A stretch of 64,000 nucleotides of DNA, taken from the NCBI RefSeq assembly GCF_002847305.1, contig NZ_CP025408.1, positions 1,819,001 to 1,883,000 on the forward strand, read 5' to 3'. Each line of letters starts with the position of its first letter. Position 1 is the first letter of the stretch. The notes below the pieces were generated by a model. That model saw only the letters and a list, made by a program, of their open reading frames with translations, searched no databases and was not told the DNA's origin. Made by a program: the position numbers and the translations under genes. This document shows positions 1 to 8,438 of the stretch, one piece after another. This DNA is from Paracoccus tegillarcae (GTDB lineage: Bacteria; Pseudomonadota; Alphaproteobacteria; Rhodobacterales; Rhodobacteraceae).

Positions 1-1288
1 CCGGCGCGACAAAGCCGCCGTCGCGGGTCAGCAGGGGCGGCTCGGCCACCAAGGCATCGTCCAGCAACTGGATCAGCGCGTCATGACCCGTCAGATCCCG
101 CACGGCCTGACGCAGCACCTGCGCCGCATCCGCCGGGAACCGCGTGGCGATCTCTGCGCCCTGGCTCAGCCCCGCCCGGATCGCTGCCAGATCGCGCGGC
201 CCGCCCCGGTCCAGCGCCAGACGCGACAGCGCGCGATCCATGTCGGGCGCAAGTGCCAGTGCCGCCCGCAGATCGGCGGACAGACGGGCGTCCTCGACCA
301 GTTGCGCGACGGCCTCTTGCCGCGCATGGATCAGCGCCAGATCACGCGACGGCGCGCTGATGCGACGTTCTAGCAACCGCGCGCCCGCCGCCGTCACCGT
401 GCGGTCGATGGCCGTCAGCAGGCTGCCTTCGCGCCCGCCCGACAGCGCCTGCGTCAGTTCCAGATTGCGCCGCGTTGCCGCGTCGATCTGCATTGCGCCG
501 CTGGCCCGCTCGCGAACCGGCGGGCGCAGCAGGGGCAGGTTCCCCTTTTGCGTCAGTTCCAGATAATCGACGATCGCGCCCATGGCCGACAGTTCAGCCC
601 GGCTGAAAGCGCCAAAGCCGTCCAGCGTCTCGACCTTGAACAAGGCACATAGCCGCCGCGTGCCCGATGCGCTGTCAAAGGCGCCGGGCGGCAGTCCGGT
701 CAGCGCGGCACCCGCATCACCTGCCAGATCGTCCAGCCCCGATCCGTCAACCGCCAGCAATTCGCGCGGCGCAAGACGGGCCAGTTCGGGTGCCAGACGC
801 GACATCGGGCAGTCCATCACCTGAAACGCGCCGGTCGAGATATCGACCCAGGCCAGCGCCGCCTGATCGCGAACCTGCGCGAAAGCGGCCAGAAAGTTGT
901 GGCGCCGCGCCTCCAGCAGCGCCTCTTCGGTCAGGGTGCCGGGCGTGACCAGCCGCACCACATCGCGGGCAACAACGGATTTGGAACCGCGCTTCTTGGC
1001 CTCGGCCGGGTCCTCCATCTGCTCGGCGATGGCCACGCGAAACCCCTTGCGGATCAGCGTCAGCAGATAGCTTTCGGCCGCATGAAACGGCACGCCGCAC
1101 ATCGGAATCGGCTGCCCCTCATGCGTGCCGCGTTTGGTCAGCGCAATGTCCAGCGCGGCGGCGGCAGCGACGGCATCGTCAAAGAACATCTCGTAGAAAT
1201 CACCCATGCGATAGAACAGCAGCGCGCCGGGATTGGCCTCCCGGATCGCCAGATATTGCGCCATCATTGGTGTGGGCTGATCGGACAT
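1..1288 (-). CDS. mutS: DNA mismatch repair protein MutS (N-terminal part, runs off left edge)
   Basis: MutS recognises base mismatches and small loops and starts methyl-independent repair together with MutL, whose gene lies at 29.5-31.4 kb on the same strand. The 429 codons visible here begin MSDQPTPMMAQYLAIREANP and continue with RMGDFYEMFFDDA, which contains the Phe-x-Glu mismatch-reading motif of domain I. The connector (ALAWVDISTGAFQV) and the start of the core/lever domain (ERRISAPSRDLALI) follow. The ATPase and dimerisation parts would lie beyond base 1. The ATG on the minus strand is at 1286-1288. The gene is divergent from thiB, so the gap to the riboswitch should hold both promoters. 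Identification is firm; completeness cannot be judged. Confidence 0.96.
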   Translation of the reverse strand, partial: MSDQPTPMMAQYLAIREANPGALLFYRMGDFYEMFFDDAVAAAAALDIALTKRGTHEGQPIPMCGVPFHAAESYLLTLIRKGFRVAIAEQMEDPAEAKKRGSKSVVARDVVRLVTPGTLTEEALLEARRHNFLAAFAQVRDQAALAWVDISTGAFQVMDCPMSRLAPELARLAPRELLAVDGSGLDDLAGDAGAALTGLPPGAFDSASGTRRLCALFKVETLDGFGAFSRAELSAMGAIVDYLELTQKGNLPLLRPPVRERASGAMQIDAATRRNLELTQALSGGREGSLLTAIDRTVTAAGARLLERRISAPSRDLALIHARQEAVAQLVEDARLSADLRAALALAPDMDRALSRLALDRGGPRDLAAIRAGLSQGAEIATRFPADAAQVLRQAVRDLTGHDALIQLLDDALVAEPPLLTRDGGFVAP

Positions 1289-1357
1289 GCGTACCCTTGC
1301 CTGTGCTTCGGGCTGTTTCTAGCGACTTGCGTACGGCTGGGGAACCACTACATTCAA

Positions 1358-1448
1358 GCCTACCTCGGGGTGCCCGTTCAGGGCTGAGACGCAATAGCGG
1401 ACCCGTTGAACCTGATCCGGCCTAAAAACCGGCGGAGGGAAGGTTGTC
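1358..1448 (+). promoter_or_regulatory. TPP (thiamine pyrophosphate) riboswitch, THI element
   Basis: The stretch contains the conserved THI-box pieces in order: GGGGTGCCC near 1367, GGCTGAGA at 1382, ACCCGTTGAACCTGATC at 1401 and CGGCGGAGGGAA around 1430-1441. The outer helix can form from CTACCT (about 1359) and AGGTTG (1441). It lies about 40 bases before the thiB ribosome-binding site, so TPP binding most likely blocks translation of thiBPQ. No thiamine biosynthesis gene is nearby, so this copy controls uptake only. Confidence 0.95.
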
Positions 1449-1489
1449 GTGATCCTTTCTTTCGGAACCTGAACCAAAGGAGGACACGG

Positions 1490-2473
1490 ATGAACACCCG
1501 TATTCTGGCCGCCGCATTGCTGGCTGCAAGCCCCGCCATCGCACAGGACCAGCCGGTGCTGACCGTCTATGCCGGCGATTATATCGTCAGCGAATGGGGC
1601 CCGGGCCCAAAGATCGAAGAGGGGTTCGAGGCCTTTTGCGACTGCGATCTGCAATTCGTGACCGGCGATATCCTGCCGCGCATCCTGATCGAGGGCGAGG
1701 CGACCGAGGCCGATATCGTCTTTGGCCTCAACACCGATGTGACCGCACGGGCGCGGGCCTCTGGCCTCTTTGCGCCGCATGGTCAGCTGACCGATGATCT
1801 GTCGCTGCCGGTCGAATGGACCGATGACACCTTCCTGCCCTATAACTGGGGCGAGACCGCATTCGTCTATGACGACACGCGGCTGGAAAATCCGCCCGCC
1901 AGTTTCGCTGAATTGCTGGACGCGCCCGATGATCTCAAAATCGTCATCCAGGACCCGCGCTCGTCGATTTCGGGGCTGGCCTTGCTGCTCTGGGTGCAGG
2001 GGATCTATGGCGACGACGCGCCCGAGGCCTGGGCAAAGCTGGCGCCCAAGGTGCTGACCGTGACCAAGGGCTGGTCTGAATCCTACGGCATGTTCACCGA
2101 TGGAGAGGCCGATATGGTGCTGTCCTACACCACCTCGCCCGCCTACCATATCGCCGCCGAGGATGACCTGACCAAACACGCCGCCATCTTTCCCGAGGGG
2201 CATTATTTCATGGCCGAGCTGACGGCGCAGCTAAAGGGCACCGATCAGCCGGGACTGGCGCAGTCCTTCATGGACTGGGTGCTGACGCCCGAATTCCAGT
2301 CGACGATCCCGCTGGCCAACTGGTCGCTGCCGGCCAAACTGGCCGAGGCCGACTGGCCCGAGGTCATGCGCGATCTGCCGCGGCCCGAAAAGACACTGTT
2401 CTACAGTGAAGACGAGGCGGAAAGCCTGCGCAAACCGGCGCTGGATGAATGGCTGACGGCGTTTTCCCGTTAA
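1490..2473 (+). CDS. thiB: Thiamine ABC transporter, periplasmic substrate-binding protein
   Basis: ThiB captures thiamine, thiamine phosphate or TPP in the periplasm and delivers it to ThiPQ. The 327-residue product starts with a cleavable signal peptide (MNTRILAAALLAASPAIAQ) followed by VLTVYAGDYIVSEWGPGPKI, the usual start of ThiB. The ATG at 1490 is preceded by a strong AAAGGAGG at 1477-1483. The frame also extends upstream into the riboswitch but has no signal peptide or ribosome site there. Placement behind a TPP riboswitch and in front of a permease and an ATPase fixes the substrate class. It overlaps thiP by 25 bases, which suggests translational coupling. Confidence 0.94.
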   Translation: MNTRILAAALLAASPAIAQDQPVLTVYAGDYIVSEWGPGPKIEEGFEAFCDCDLQFVTGDILPRILIEGEATEADIVFGLNTDVTARARASGLFAPHGQLTDDLSLPVEWTDDTFLPYNWGETAFVYDDTRLENPPASFAELLDAPDDLKIVIQDPRSSISGLALLLWVQGIYGDDAPEAWAKLAPKVLTVTKGWSESYGMFTDGEADMVLSYTTSPAYHIAAEDDLTKHAAIFPEGHYFMAELTAQLKGTDQPGLAQSFMDWVLTPEFQSTIPLANWSLPAKLAEADWPEVMRDLPRPEKTLFYSEDEAESLRKPALDEWLTAFSR

Positions 2474-3993
2474 GATCCGGCATCGGCGGGGCGGTCACGG
2501 CTGCCCTGCTGGCTGCGCTGATCCTTGGCACGCTGACCGCCGTTGCCGTCTATGCGGGCGGGCTGTCGGGGCTGGGGCGTTGGGATTGGCAGGCGGTGTG
2601 GTTCACCGTCTGGCAGGCGGTCGTTTCCGCCAGCCTGTCGGCGCTGCTGGCGGTGCCCGTCGCCCGCGCGCTGGCGCGGCGCGATTTTCCGGGCCGCGCG
2701 GTGCTGGTCACGCTGTTGGGCGCGCCGTTCATCCTGCCGGTGATCGTGGCGATCATGGGGCTGATCTCGGTTTTCGGGCGCAACGGCTTTCTGAACGACG
2801 GGCTCAGGGCCTTTGGCCTGCCCGAGATCAGCATCTATGGCTGGCAGGGCGTCATTCTGGCGCATGTGTTCTTTAACCTGCCGCTGTCGGTGCGCCTGAT
2901 CCTGCAAGGCTGGCAGGCGATCCCGTCCGAGCGGTTTCGGCTGGCGGCCAGTCTGGGTTTTGCACCCGGCGACATCGCGCGGCATCTGGAACGCCCGATG
3001 CTGCGCGCGGTGCTGCCCGGTGTGTGGCTGGCGGTGTTTCTGGTCTGCCTGACCTCGTTTACCGTCGCGCTGGCTTTGGGTGGCGGGCCAAAGGCCGCCA
3101 CGGTCGAACTGGCGATCTATCAGGCTTTCCGCTTTGATTTCGATATGGGCCGCGCGGCGACACTGGGGCTGGTGCAGGTGGCGCTGTGTCTTTGCGCGAT
3201 GGCGCTGGCCAGCCGCGTGACGATCCCTTCGGCCTTTGGTGCAGGCATGGACGCGGCTGCGTCGTGGCGCGGGCCGCGCGGCTGGGGCCGCGTCGTGGAT
3301 GTGCTGGCGATCGGGCTGGCGACGGTGTTTCTGCTTTGGCCGATGCTCAGCGTCATGGCCGACGGCATCCCGCGCATTGCGGCGCTCGATGCGTCGGTCT
3401 GGGCGGCGGCCCTGCGCTCGGTCATCATGGCGTTGATCTCGGCGGCGCTGGCGCTGGCGCTTGGGCTGACGCTGGCGCTGACGATTGCGCGCGGGGCGGG
3501 CCGTTGGGTCGAGGTCGCGGGCATGCTGCCGATCATTGCCTCGCCTCTGGTGCTGGGCACCGGGCTTTACCTCATCTTGCGCGCATGGGTCACGCCGCAG
3601 CAGATCGCGTTGCCGGTGACGGTGGCGATCAATGCGGTGATGGCGCTGCCATTCGTGTTGCGCGCGCTGATCCCGGCGGCGCGCAGCCTGCAGGCGGATT
3701 ACGGTCGGCTGGCGGCCTCTCTGGATCTGCAAGGCTGGGCGCGGCTGCGATTGCTGACGCTGCCGCGTCTGGCGCGACCGCTTGGCTTTTCCGGCGGTCT
3801 GGCGGCGGCGCTGGCGATGGGCGATCTGGGCGTCATCACCCTTTTCGCCAGCGACCAGCCGACCTTGCCGCTAAAGCTGTACCAGTTGATGAATTCCTAC
3901 CGCATCGCCGATGCCTCGGCTTGCGCGGTGCTGCTGATGGTGATCAGCTTTGCCCTGTTCTGGCTGTTCGACCGAGGGGGCCGCCTTGCTTGA
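2449..3993 (+). CDS. thiP: Thiamine ABC transporter, permease
   Basis: This is the inner-membrane channel of the thiamine importer. The 514-residue protein is two fused binding-protein-dependent permease halves with about twelve hydrophobic segments, as is usual for ThiP and iron(III)-type permeases. Each half has the EAA-type cytoplasmic loop that contacts the ATPase (around FRLAASLGFAPGDIARHL in the first half and YGRLAASLDLQGWARLRL in the second). The ATG at 2449 lies inside the end of thiB, and the stop overlaps the likely start of thiQ. The tight packing indicates one operon under the upstream TPP riboswitch. Confidence 0.92.
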   Translation: MADGVFPLRSGIGGAVTAALLAALILGTLTAVAVYAGGLSGLGRWDWQAVWFTVWQAVVSASLSALLAVPVARALARRDFPGRAVLVTLLGAPFILPVIVAIMGLISVFGRNGFLNDGLRAFGLPEISIYGWQGVILAHVFFNLPLSVRLILQGWQAIPSERFRLAASLGFAPGDIARHLERPMLRAVLPGVWLAVFLVCLTSFTVALALGGGPKAATVELAIYQAFRFDFDMGRAATLGLVQVALCLCAMALASRVTIPSAFGAGMDAAASWRGPRGWGRVVDVLAIGLATVFLLWPMLSVMADGIPRIAALDASVWAAALRSVIMALISAALALALGLTLALTIARGAGRWVEVAGMLPIIASPLVLGTGLYLILRAWVTPQQIALPVTVAINAVMALPFVLRALIPAARSLQADYGRLAASLDLQGWARLRLLTLPRLARPLGFSGGLAAALAMGDLGVITLFASDQPTLPLKLYQLMNSYRIADASACAVLLMVISFALFWLFDRGGRLA

Positions 3994-4681
3994 GTTTCGC
4001 GATCTTTCCGTCACCCTGGGCGATTTCAGCCTGTCCGCTGACCTGAGCGTCGATCAGGGCGCCCGCGTGGCGGTGATCGGCGCGTCCGGTTCGGGCAAAT
4101 CTACGCTGCTGTCGCTGGTCTCCGGCTTCCTGCCGCCTGACCGGGGTCAGGTGCTGTGGGAAGGCCGCGATCTGAGGCCGCTTGCGCCCGGCCAGCGGCC
4201 TGTCTCGGTGCTGTTTCAGGACCAGAACTTGTTTCCGCATCTGACCGTGGCGCAGAATATCGGGCTGGGGCTCAGGCCGGACCTGCGGCTCAGCGGCGAT
4301 CAGCACCGGCAGGTCGCGCAGGCGCTGGAACGCGTGGGCCTGACCGGCATGGCGGATCGCAAACCGGCCCGTCTGTCGGGCGGCCAGCAAAGCCGCGTCG
4401 CGCTGGCCCGCGTGTTGCTGCGCGCCCGCCCGATCCTGTTGCTGGACGAGGCGTTCAGCGCGCTTGGTCCGGCCCTCAAGGACGAGATGCTCGACCTGCT
4501 GGCCCAGATCGCGGGCCAGACCGGGGCCACGGTCCTGATGGTGACCCACGATCCCGACGACGCGCGCCGCTTTGCGCCGCAGACCATCGTCATCGAAAAC
4601 GGCCGCGCCAACCCGCCGGTGGCCACCGGCCCCTTGCTGGACAATCCGCCGCCCGGTCTGCGCCGCTATCTGGGCGCCTGA
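3986..4681 (+). CDS. thiQ: Thiamine ABC transporter, ATP-binding protein
   Basis: ThiQ hydrolyses ATP to drive thiamine import. The 231-residue product has a Walker A motif GASGSGKST, a Q-loop region VSVLFQDQNLFPHL, the ABC signature LSGGQQSRVALARVL, Walker B ILLLDEAF and the switch histidine in MVTHD. I place the start at TTG 3986 (MLEFRDLSVTL), which has GAGGGGG five to six bases before it and an 8-base overlap with thiP. A longer frame from ATG 3950 would add a non-homologous leader. It is short for an ABC ATPase, as ThiQ proteins normally are. Confidence 0.9.
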   Translation: MLEFRDLSVTLGDFSLSADLSVDQGARVAVIGASGSGKSTLLSLVSGFLPPDRGQVLWEGRDLRPLAPGQRPVSVLFQDQNLFPHLTVAQNIGLGLRPDLRLSGDQHRQVAQALERVGLTGMADRKPARLSGGQQSRVALARVLLRARPILLLDEAFSALGPALKDEMLDLLAQIAGQTGATVLMVTHDPDDARRFAPQTIVIENGRANPPVATGPLLDNPPPGLRRYLGA

Positions 4682-4890
4682 ACACAGCACCATTGCCCCA
4701 ACAGAAGTTTTGCGCCTATCCTTAAGGTTGAGCGGGGGAGGGCGAATGAAGCTTTGCCAATCAAGACTGCGGCCATTTGGGCCCGATTTCCTCGTTCCGT
4801 CGTCGAAAACGCAGCGCGCTGCCCAATTTTTGGCCTGCAATTTGCTGCTCGCGCGCTGCCGGGGCTGTTTTTGCCGATGCCTGCAAGAAA

Positions 4891-4905
4891 ATGGTATACC
4901 AAAAT
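4891..4905. promoter_or_regulatory. Candidate GntR-family operator upstream of the TRAP operon
   Basis: ATGGTATACCAAAAT contains the perfect 10-base palindrome TGGTATACCA (4892-4901), about 50 bases before dctP. The same 15 bases recur at 24106-24120, and a 12-base version is at 21834-21845, both in promoters of the sugar-acid cluster. GTATAC-centred palindromes are typical targets of FCD-type GntR regulators. The rest of the 271-base gap after thiQ shows no gene. Confidence 0.65.
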
Positions 4906-4952
4906 GACATAATGACTTAATAGTCCCGGACTACAGAGGAGGAGGAATCTGA

Positions 4953-5963
4953 ATGAAACTGAAAACAACCCTGTTCTGCGGTGCTGCCGCAATGGCGCTG
5001 GCACTGCCGGCTGCCGCCGAAAGTCTGCGTATTCAAACCCATTACGCGCCTGAAACCACCTCGGGCAAACTGGCCCAGGAATTCGTCGAACAAGTGGCCG
5101 CCGATTCGAATGGCGACCTGACCATCGAGATGTTTTATTCGTCCTCGGTCGTGAAAACGGTCGAAACCTTCGACGCCGCTGCCAACGGCATCGTCGATTG
5201 CGACATGACCGGCGGCGCCTATCAGATCGGCAAGAACCCCGCGTTCCAGTTCGTCGGCGACATCATGGGCGGCTACGACAACCCGCAGCAGCAGTTTGAC
5301 TGGCTGGCGCAGCCCGGCAATCTGGAACTGGTGCAAAACCTCTATAACACCTATGGCATACAGTTCATCGGCTGGTGGATGTATGGCCCGGAATCGCTGG
5401 CTTCGACCACGCCGCTCAATGGCATCGACGATCTCGCGGATTTCAAATTCCGTTCGCCTCCGGGCATGGAAACCGAAATCTTCGCCAAGCTGGGCTCCAG
5501 CCCCGTGGTGATGGACTTTACCGAGGTGTTTACCGCCCTTGAAACCGGCATCATCGACGGCGCGGATGCGTCCAGCCTGGCCAACAATGCCGGCATGGGT
5601 CTCTATGACATCGCCAAGAACGCCACCTATCCGGGCTTTCACTCGATGCCGGCTGACCACCTGGCCTGCAACAAGGCCAAATGGGACAGCCTGACCGACG
5701 AACAGCGGGCCGTTGTGCAAAAAGCCATGGACGATCTGGGTGCCAAATCGGCAGAGGTCAGCCAGGCCGCCAACGAAGAGGCGCTGCCCAAGCTGCAAGA
5801 GGAAGGCGTGACCATCGCTGACTGGTCCGAAGAGGACCGCAACTCCTTCCGTCAGGCCGCGCAAGAGGTCTGGCAGGAATGGGCGGCCCGGACGCCGGAA
5901 ACCAAGGCACTGGTCGACAGCCACATCGCCTACATGAAGGAAATCGACCTGATTTCCGAATAA
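4953..5963 (+). CDS. dctP: TRAP transporter solute-binding protein, DctP family
   Basis: This periplasmic receptor of a tripartite ATP-independent transporter binds a carboxylate substrate, probably a sugar acid. The 336-residue protein has a signal peptide (MKLKTTLFCGAAAMALALPAAAES), the usual TRAP start LRIQTHYAPETTSGKLAQEF, and the conserved arginine in FKFRSPPGMETE near residue 167 that pairs with the substrate carboxylate. GAGGAGGAGG precedes the ATG. It is first in an operon with dctQ, dctM and a UxaA-type dehydratase, which points to an aldonate, uronate or aldarate rather than a C4-dicarboxylate. The exact ligand cannot be read from sequence. Confidence 0.93.
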   Translation: MKLKTTLFCGAAAMALALPAAAESLRIQTHYAPETTSGKLAQEFVEQVAADSNGDLTIEMFYSSSVVKTVETFDAAANGIVDCDMTGGAYQIGKNPAFQFVGDIMGGYDNPQQQFDWLAQPGNLELVQNLYNTYGIQFIGWWMYGPESLASTTPLNGIDDLADFKFRSPPGMETEIFAKLGSSPVVMDFTEVFTALETGIIDGADASSLANNAGMGLYDIAKNATYPGFHSMPADHLACNKAKWDSLTDEQRAVVQKAMDDLGAKSAEVSQAANEEALPKLQEEGVTIADWSEEDRNSFRQAAQEVWQEWAARTPETKALVDSHIAYMKEIDLISE

Positions 5964-5975
5964 GACGACAGTCCA

Positions 5976-6003
5976 GCGCGGCCCCGTTCATGCGGGGCCG
6001 CGC
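5976..6003 (+). terminator. Intercistronic hairpin between dctP and dctQ
   Basis: GCGCGGCCCCG (5976-5986) pairs perfectly with CGGGGCCGCGC (5993-6003) around a 6-base loop. Only a short mixed run (GTTCCTTGCC) follows, so it is more likely a partial terminator or an mRNA 3'-end stabiliser than a full stop. This would let the binding protein be made in excess over the membrane subunits. Confidence 0.7.
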
Positions 6004-6031
6004 GTTCCTTGCCCAGTGAGAGGACGTGCCG

Positions 6032-6832
6032 ATGCAACCCCCGATCCGATTTGCAAAAGACATGCTGTGGCCGCTGATCTTCACGGGGGCCATGATCTGG
6101 GTGATCTGGTACTTCCCGCGATTCATCGTCGCGATGGGCAAGGCCAATGACAACCTGAACTCGAAATACCAGACGGCGGGGCTGATCGACTACCTCTTCG
6201 CGCTGGTTGCCATCGTGGCGCTGGTCATGGGCGTCGCCTCTGCGCGCTCGACCAAGGGCGAGATCGAACTGCGCAGCAAGTTCGACAAATTCGCTCTGTT
6301 CCTCTGCCGCGTGACCATGCTGCTGCTGCTGGGCGTTGTGGGCGTCATGTTCTTCGAGGTCGTCGCGCGCTATGTCTTTGAAAAGCCAACGCTTTGGGCC
6401 AATGAAATGTCGCTCTGGCTGGCCGGCTTCATCTATCTGCTGGCCGGCGTCTATGCGATGCAGCAACGCAGCCACATCTCGATCTTTCTGGTTTACGACC
6501 AGATGCCACGCTGGTTGCAGCGCGGCTGCGATGTGCTGTCCACGACGCTGATTTTCCTTTTTGCCTTTTTCATTTTCTGGGGCGGCTGGACCGAGGCGTC
6601 CGAGAAATTCATGCGGTGGGAGACATTCGGCACCGCCTTTGACCCGCCCTTGCCGGCCACGATGAAAATCATGGTGATCTTTACCGCGTTCATGGTCGCG
6701 GTGCAGGCGATTGCGAACCTGATCGTTGACTGGTCGCGTGGCCCTGAAAGCCACGGCGTCGTCGATGAAAGCGAGATCGAAGAGATGATCGAATCCGCTC
6801 AACACCAGTTCGATCAGTCGAAAAGGAGCTGA
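6032..6832 (+). CDS. dctQ: TRAP transporter small permease subunit, DctQ family (extended form)
   Basis: DctQ is the small membrane subunit that pairs with DctM. The product has 266 residues, against about 160-200 in the common form. Two hydrophobic segments in the first 80 residues (LIFTGAMIWVIWYFPRFIV and YLFALVAIVALVMGVASA) precede the classical four-helix DctQ domain, which begins at FALFLCRVTMLLLLG and contains the family motif RYVFEKPTLWANEMSLWL. I prefer ATG 6032, seven bases after AGAGGA, over GTG 6026. The tail after the last helix is acidic and cytoplasmic. The gene ends 3 bases before dctM. Confidence 0.88.
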   Translation: MQPPIRFAKDMLWPLIFTGAMIWVIWYFPRFIVAMGKANDNLNSKYQTAGLIDYLFALVAIVALVMGVASARSTKGEIELRSKFDKFALFLCRVTMLLLLGVVGVMFFEVVARYVFEKPTLWANEMSLWLAGFIYLLAGVYAMQQRSHISIFLVYDQMPRWLQRGCDVLSTTLIFLFAFFIFWGGWTEASEKFMRWETFGTAFDPPLPATMKIMVIFTAFMVAVQAIANLIVDWSRGPESHGVVDESEIEEMIESAQHQFDQSKRS

Positions 6833-6835
6833 TCC

Positions 6836-8428
6836 ATGGATATTTCAACGATTTCGATGATCCTGCTCGCAGCACTGTTCTTCTTGCTGATTATCGGGAT
6901 GCCGCTTGGCCTTGCATCGGGAGTGCTGGGCGTCGCCGTCCTGTTCATGAAGTTCGGGCCCGAATTGCTGCTGTCGGATTTCGGCAGCGGCCCGCTGAAC
7001 ATCATCGGGCAGCGAATCTATGGCATCCTCACCGACTACGTCCTGATATCCGTGCCGTTATTCATCTTCATGGCGAACCTGCTCGAACGCTCGGGCATCG
7101 CCGCCGAGATGTACAACTCGCTGAACATCTGGCTCAACCGGACCCGTGGCGGCATTGCGGTGGTGACCTCGATCATGGCCGTGATCATGGCCGCCATGTC
7201 GGGCATCATCGGCGGCGAGGTCGTGCTGCTGGGCCTGATCGCGCTGCCCCAGATGCTGAGGCTGGGCTATAACCGCAACCTGGCCATCGGTACGATCTGT
7301 GCGTCCGGTTCGCTGGGGACGATGATCCCGCCCTCCATCGTGCTGATCATGTATGGCATGATCACCGAGACGTCCATCAAGGCACTGTTCACCGCCAGCT
7401 TTGTGCCGGGCTTTATTCTGGCCAGCTTCTACATTCTCTACATCATCATCCGCGTGCGCATGCATCCCGAGGACGCACCCCTGCCGCCCCCGACACCCGG
7501 AGAGCCGGAAGGCTCGGAAAAGACCCTGTTGTTCGGCACCTTCCTGCTGACGCTGCTGGCGGGTGCCACGGGCGCGCTGGCGCTGCGTGCGGGGTTCTTT
7601 ACCCTCACCGGCCGCAATTCCGAGGTCGCCGGCGTCGATCCCATCGCACTGGGCACGCCATCGCATCTGCTCTGGCTGGGCGGCATTTCCATCGCGGCGA
7701 TCGCCTTTATCCTGCTGGTCTGCGGACGCGAGCGGCTGCGCGTGTCCTGGAGCATGGGCAAGGGCATGGTCGCACCGCTGATCGTGATCGGCGTTGTGCT
7801 GGGCTCGATCTATGGCGGCGTGACCGGCATCACCGAGGCCGCCGGCATGGGCGCCATCGCGGTTGCCGTCATTGCCACGATCCGCGGCGAAATGACGGTC
7901 GATCTGCTGTCTGAATCGCTCAAGCGCACGCTCAAGGCCACCGGCACCATCCTGTGGGTGACCATCGGCGCTACGGCGCTGGCCGGGGCCTATACGATCA
8001 TCGGCGGTCCGAACTATATCGCCAGCACCATCATCGGCGCTGAAATGCACCCGATGTTCGTGATCCTGATCATGATGCTGATCTTTCTGATCCTCGGCAT
8101 GTTCATGGACTGGGTTGGCATCGTGTTGCTGGTGATCCCGGTCTTTCTGCCGATCATCAACCAGCTGCCCATCGAACAGATCGGCTTTTTCGGGAACATC
8201 GCACCCGAGCATCTGGCGATCTGGTTCGGCGTCGTGTTCTGTATGAACATGCAGGTCAGCTTCCTGTCGCCGCCCTTCGGCCCGGCTGCGTTCTACCTGA
8301 AATCGGTGGCTCCGCCCGACATCTCGCTGACCGACATCTTCAAGGGCTTCCTGCCCTTCATCATGCTGCAGCTTCTGGCGCTGTCCATCCCGCTGCTCTG
8401 GCCCAATATCGTATCCCTGCTTTTGTGA
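6836..8428 (+). CDS. dctM: TRAP transporter large permease subunit, DctM family (extended form)
   Basis: DctM carries the sodium-coupled transport path. The 530-residue protein is very hydrophobic with the family sequences GMPLGLASGVLG near the start, the GSLGTMIPPSIVLIMYG hairpin near residues 157-173 and FLSPPFGPAAFYLKSV near the end. It is about 100 residues longer than the usual 425-430. The extra piece lies near residues 210-300 and includes a hydrophilic loop (PEDAPLPPPTPGEPEGSEK) and two additional hydrophobic stretches. An extended DctQ and an extended DctM together mark a distinct TRAP subgroup. AAGGAG precedes the ATG. Confidence 0.92.
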   Translation: MDISTISMILLAALFFLLIIGMPLGLASGVLGVAVLFMKFGPELLLSDFGSGPLNIIGQRIYGILTDYVLISVPLFIFMANLLERSGIAAEMYNSLNIWLNRTRGGIAVVTSIMAVIMAAMSGIIGGEVVLLGLIALPQMLRLGYNRNLAIGTICASGSLGTMIPPSIVLIMYGMITETSIKALFTASFVPGFILASFYILYIIIRVRMHPEDAPLPPPTPGEPEGSEKTLLFGTFLLTLLAGATGALALRAGFFTLTGRNSEVAGVDPIALGTPSHLLWLGGISIAAIAFILLVCGRERLRVSWSMGKGMVAPLIVIGVVLGSIYGGVTGITEAAGMGAIAVAVIATIRGEMTVDLLSESLKRTLKATGTILWVTIGATALAGAYTIIGGPNYIASTIIGAEMHPMFVILIMMLIFLILGMFMDWVGIVLLVIPVFLPIINQLPIEQIGFFGNIAPEHLAIWFGVVFCMNMQVSFLSPPFGPAAFYLKSVAPPDISLTDIFKGFLPFIMLQLLALSIPLLWPNIVSLLL

Positions 8429-8438
8429 GCTGACTGAA

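Noticed and set aside
2470..3732. A 420-codon minus-strand frame opposite thiP
   Set aside because: The translation is dominated by Arg and Gln and is antisense to a clear permease gene.
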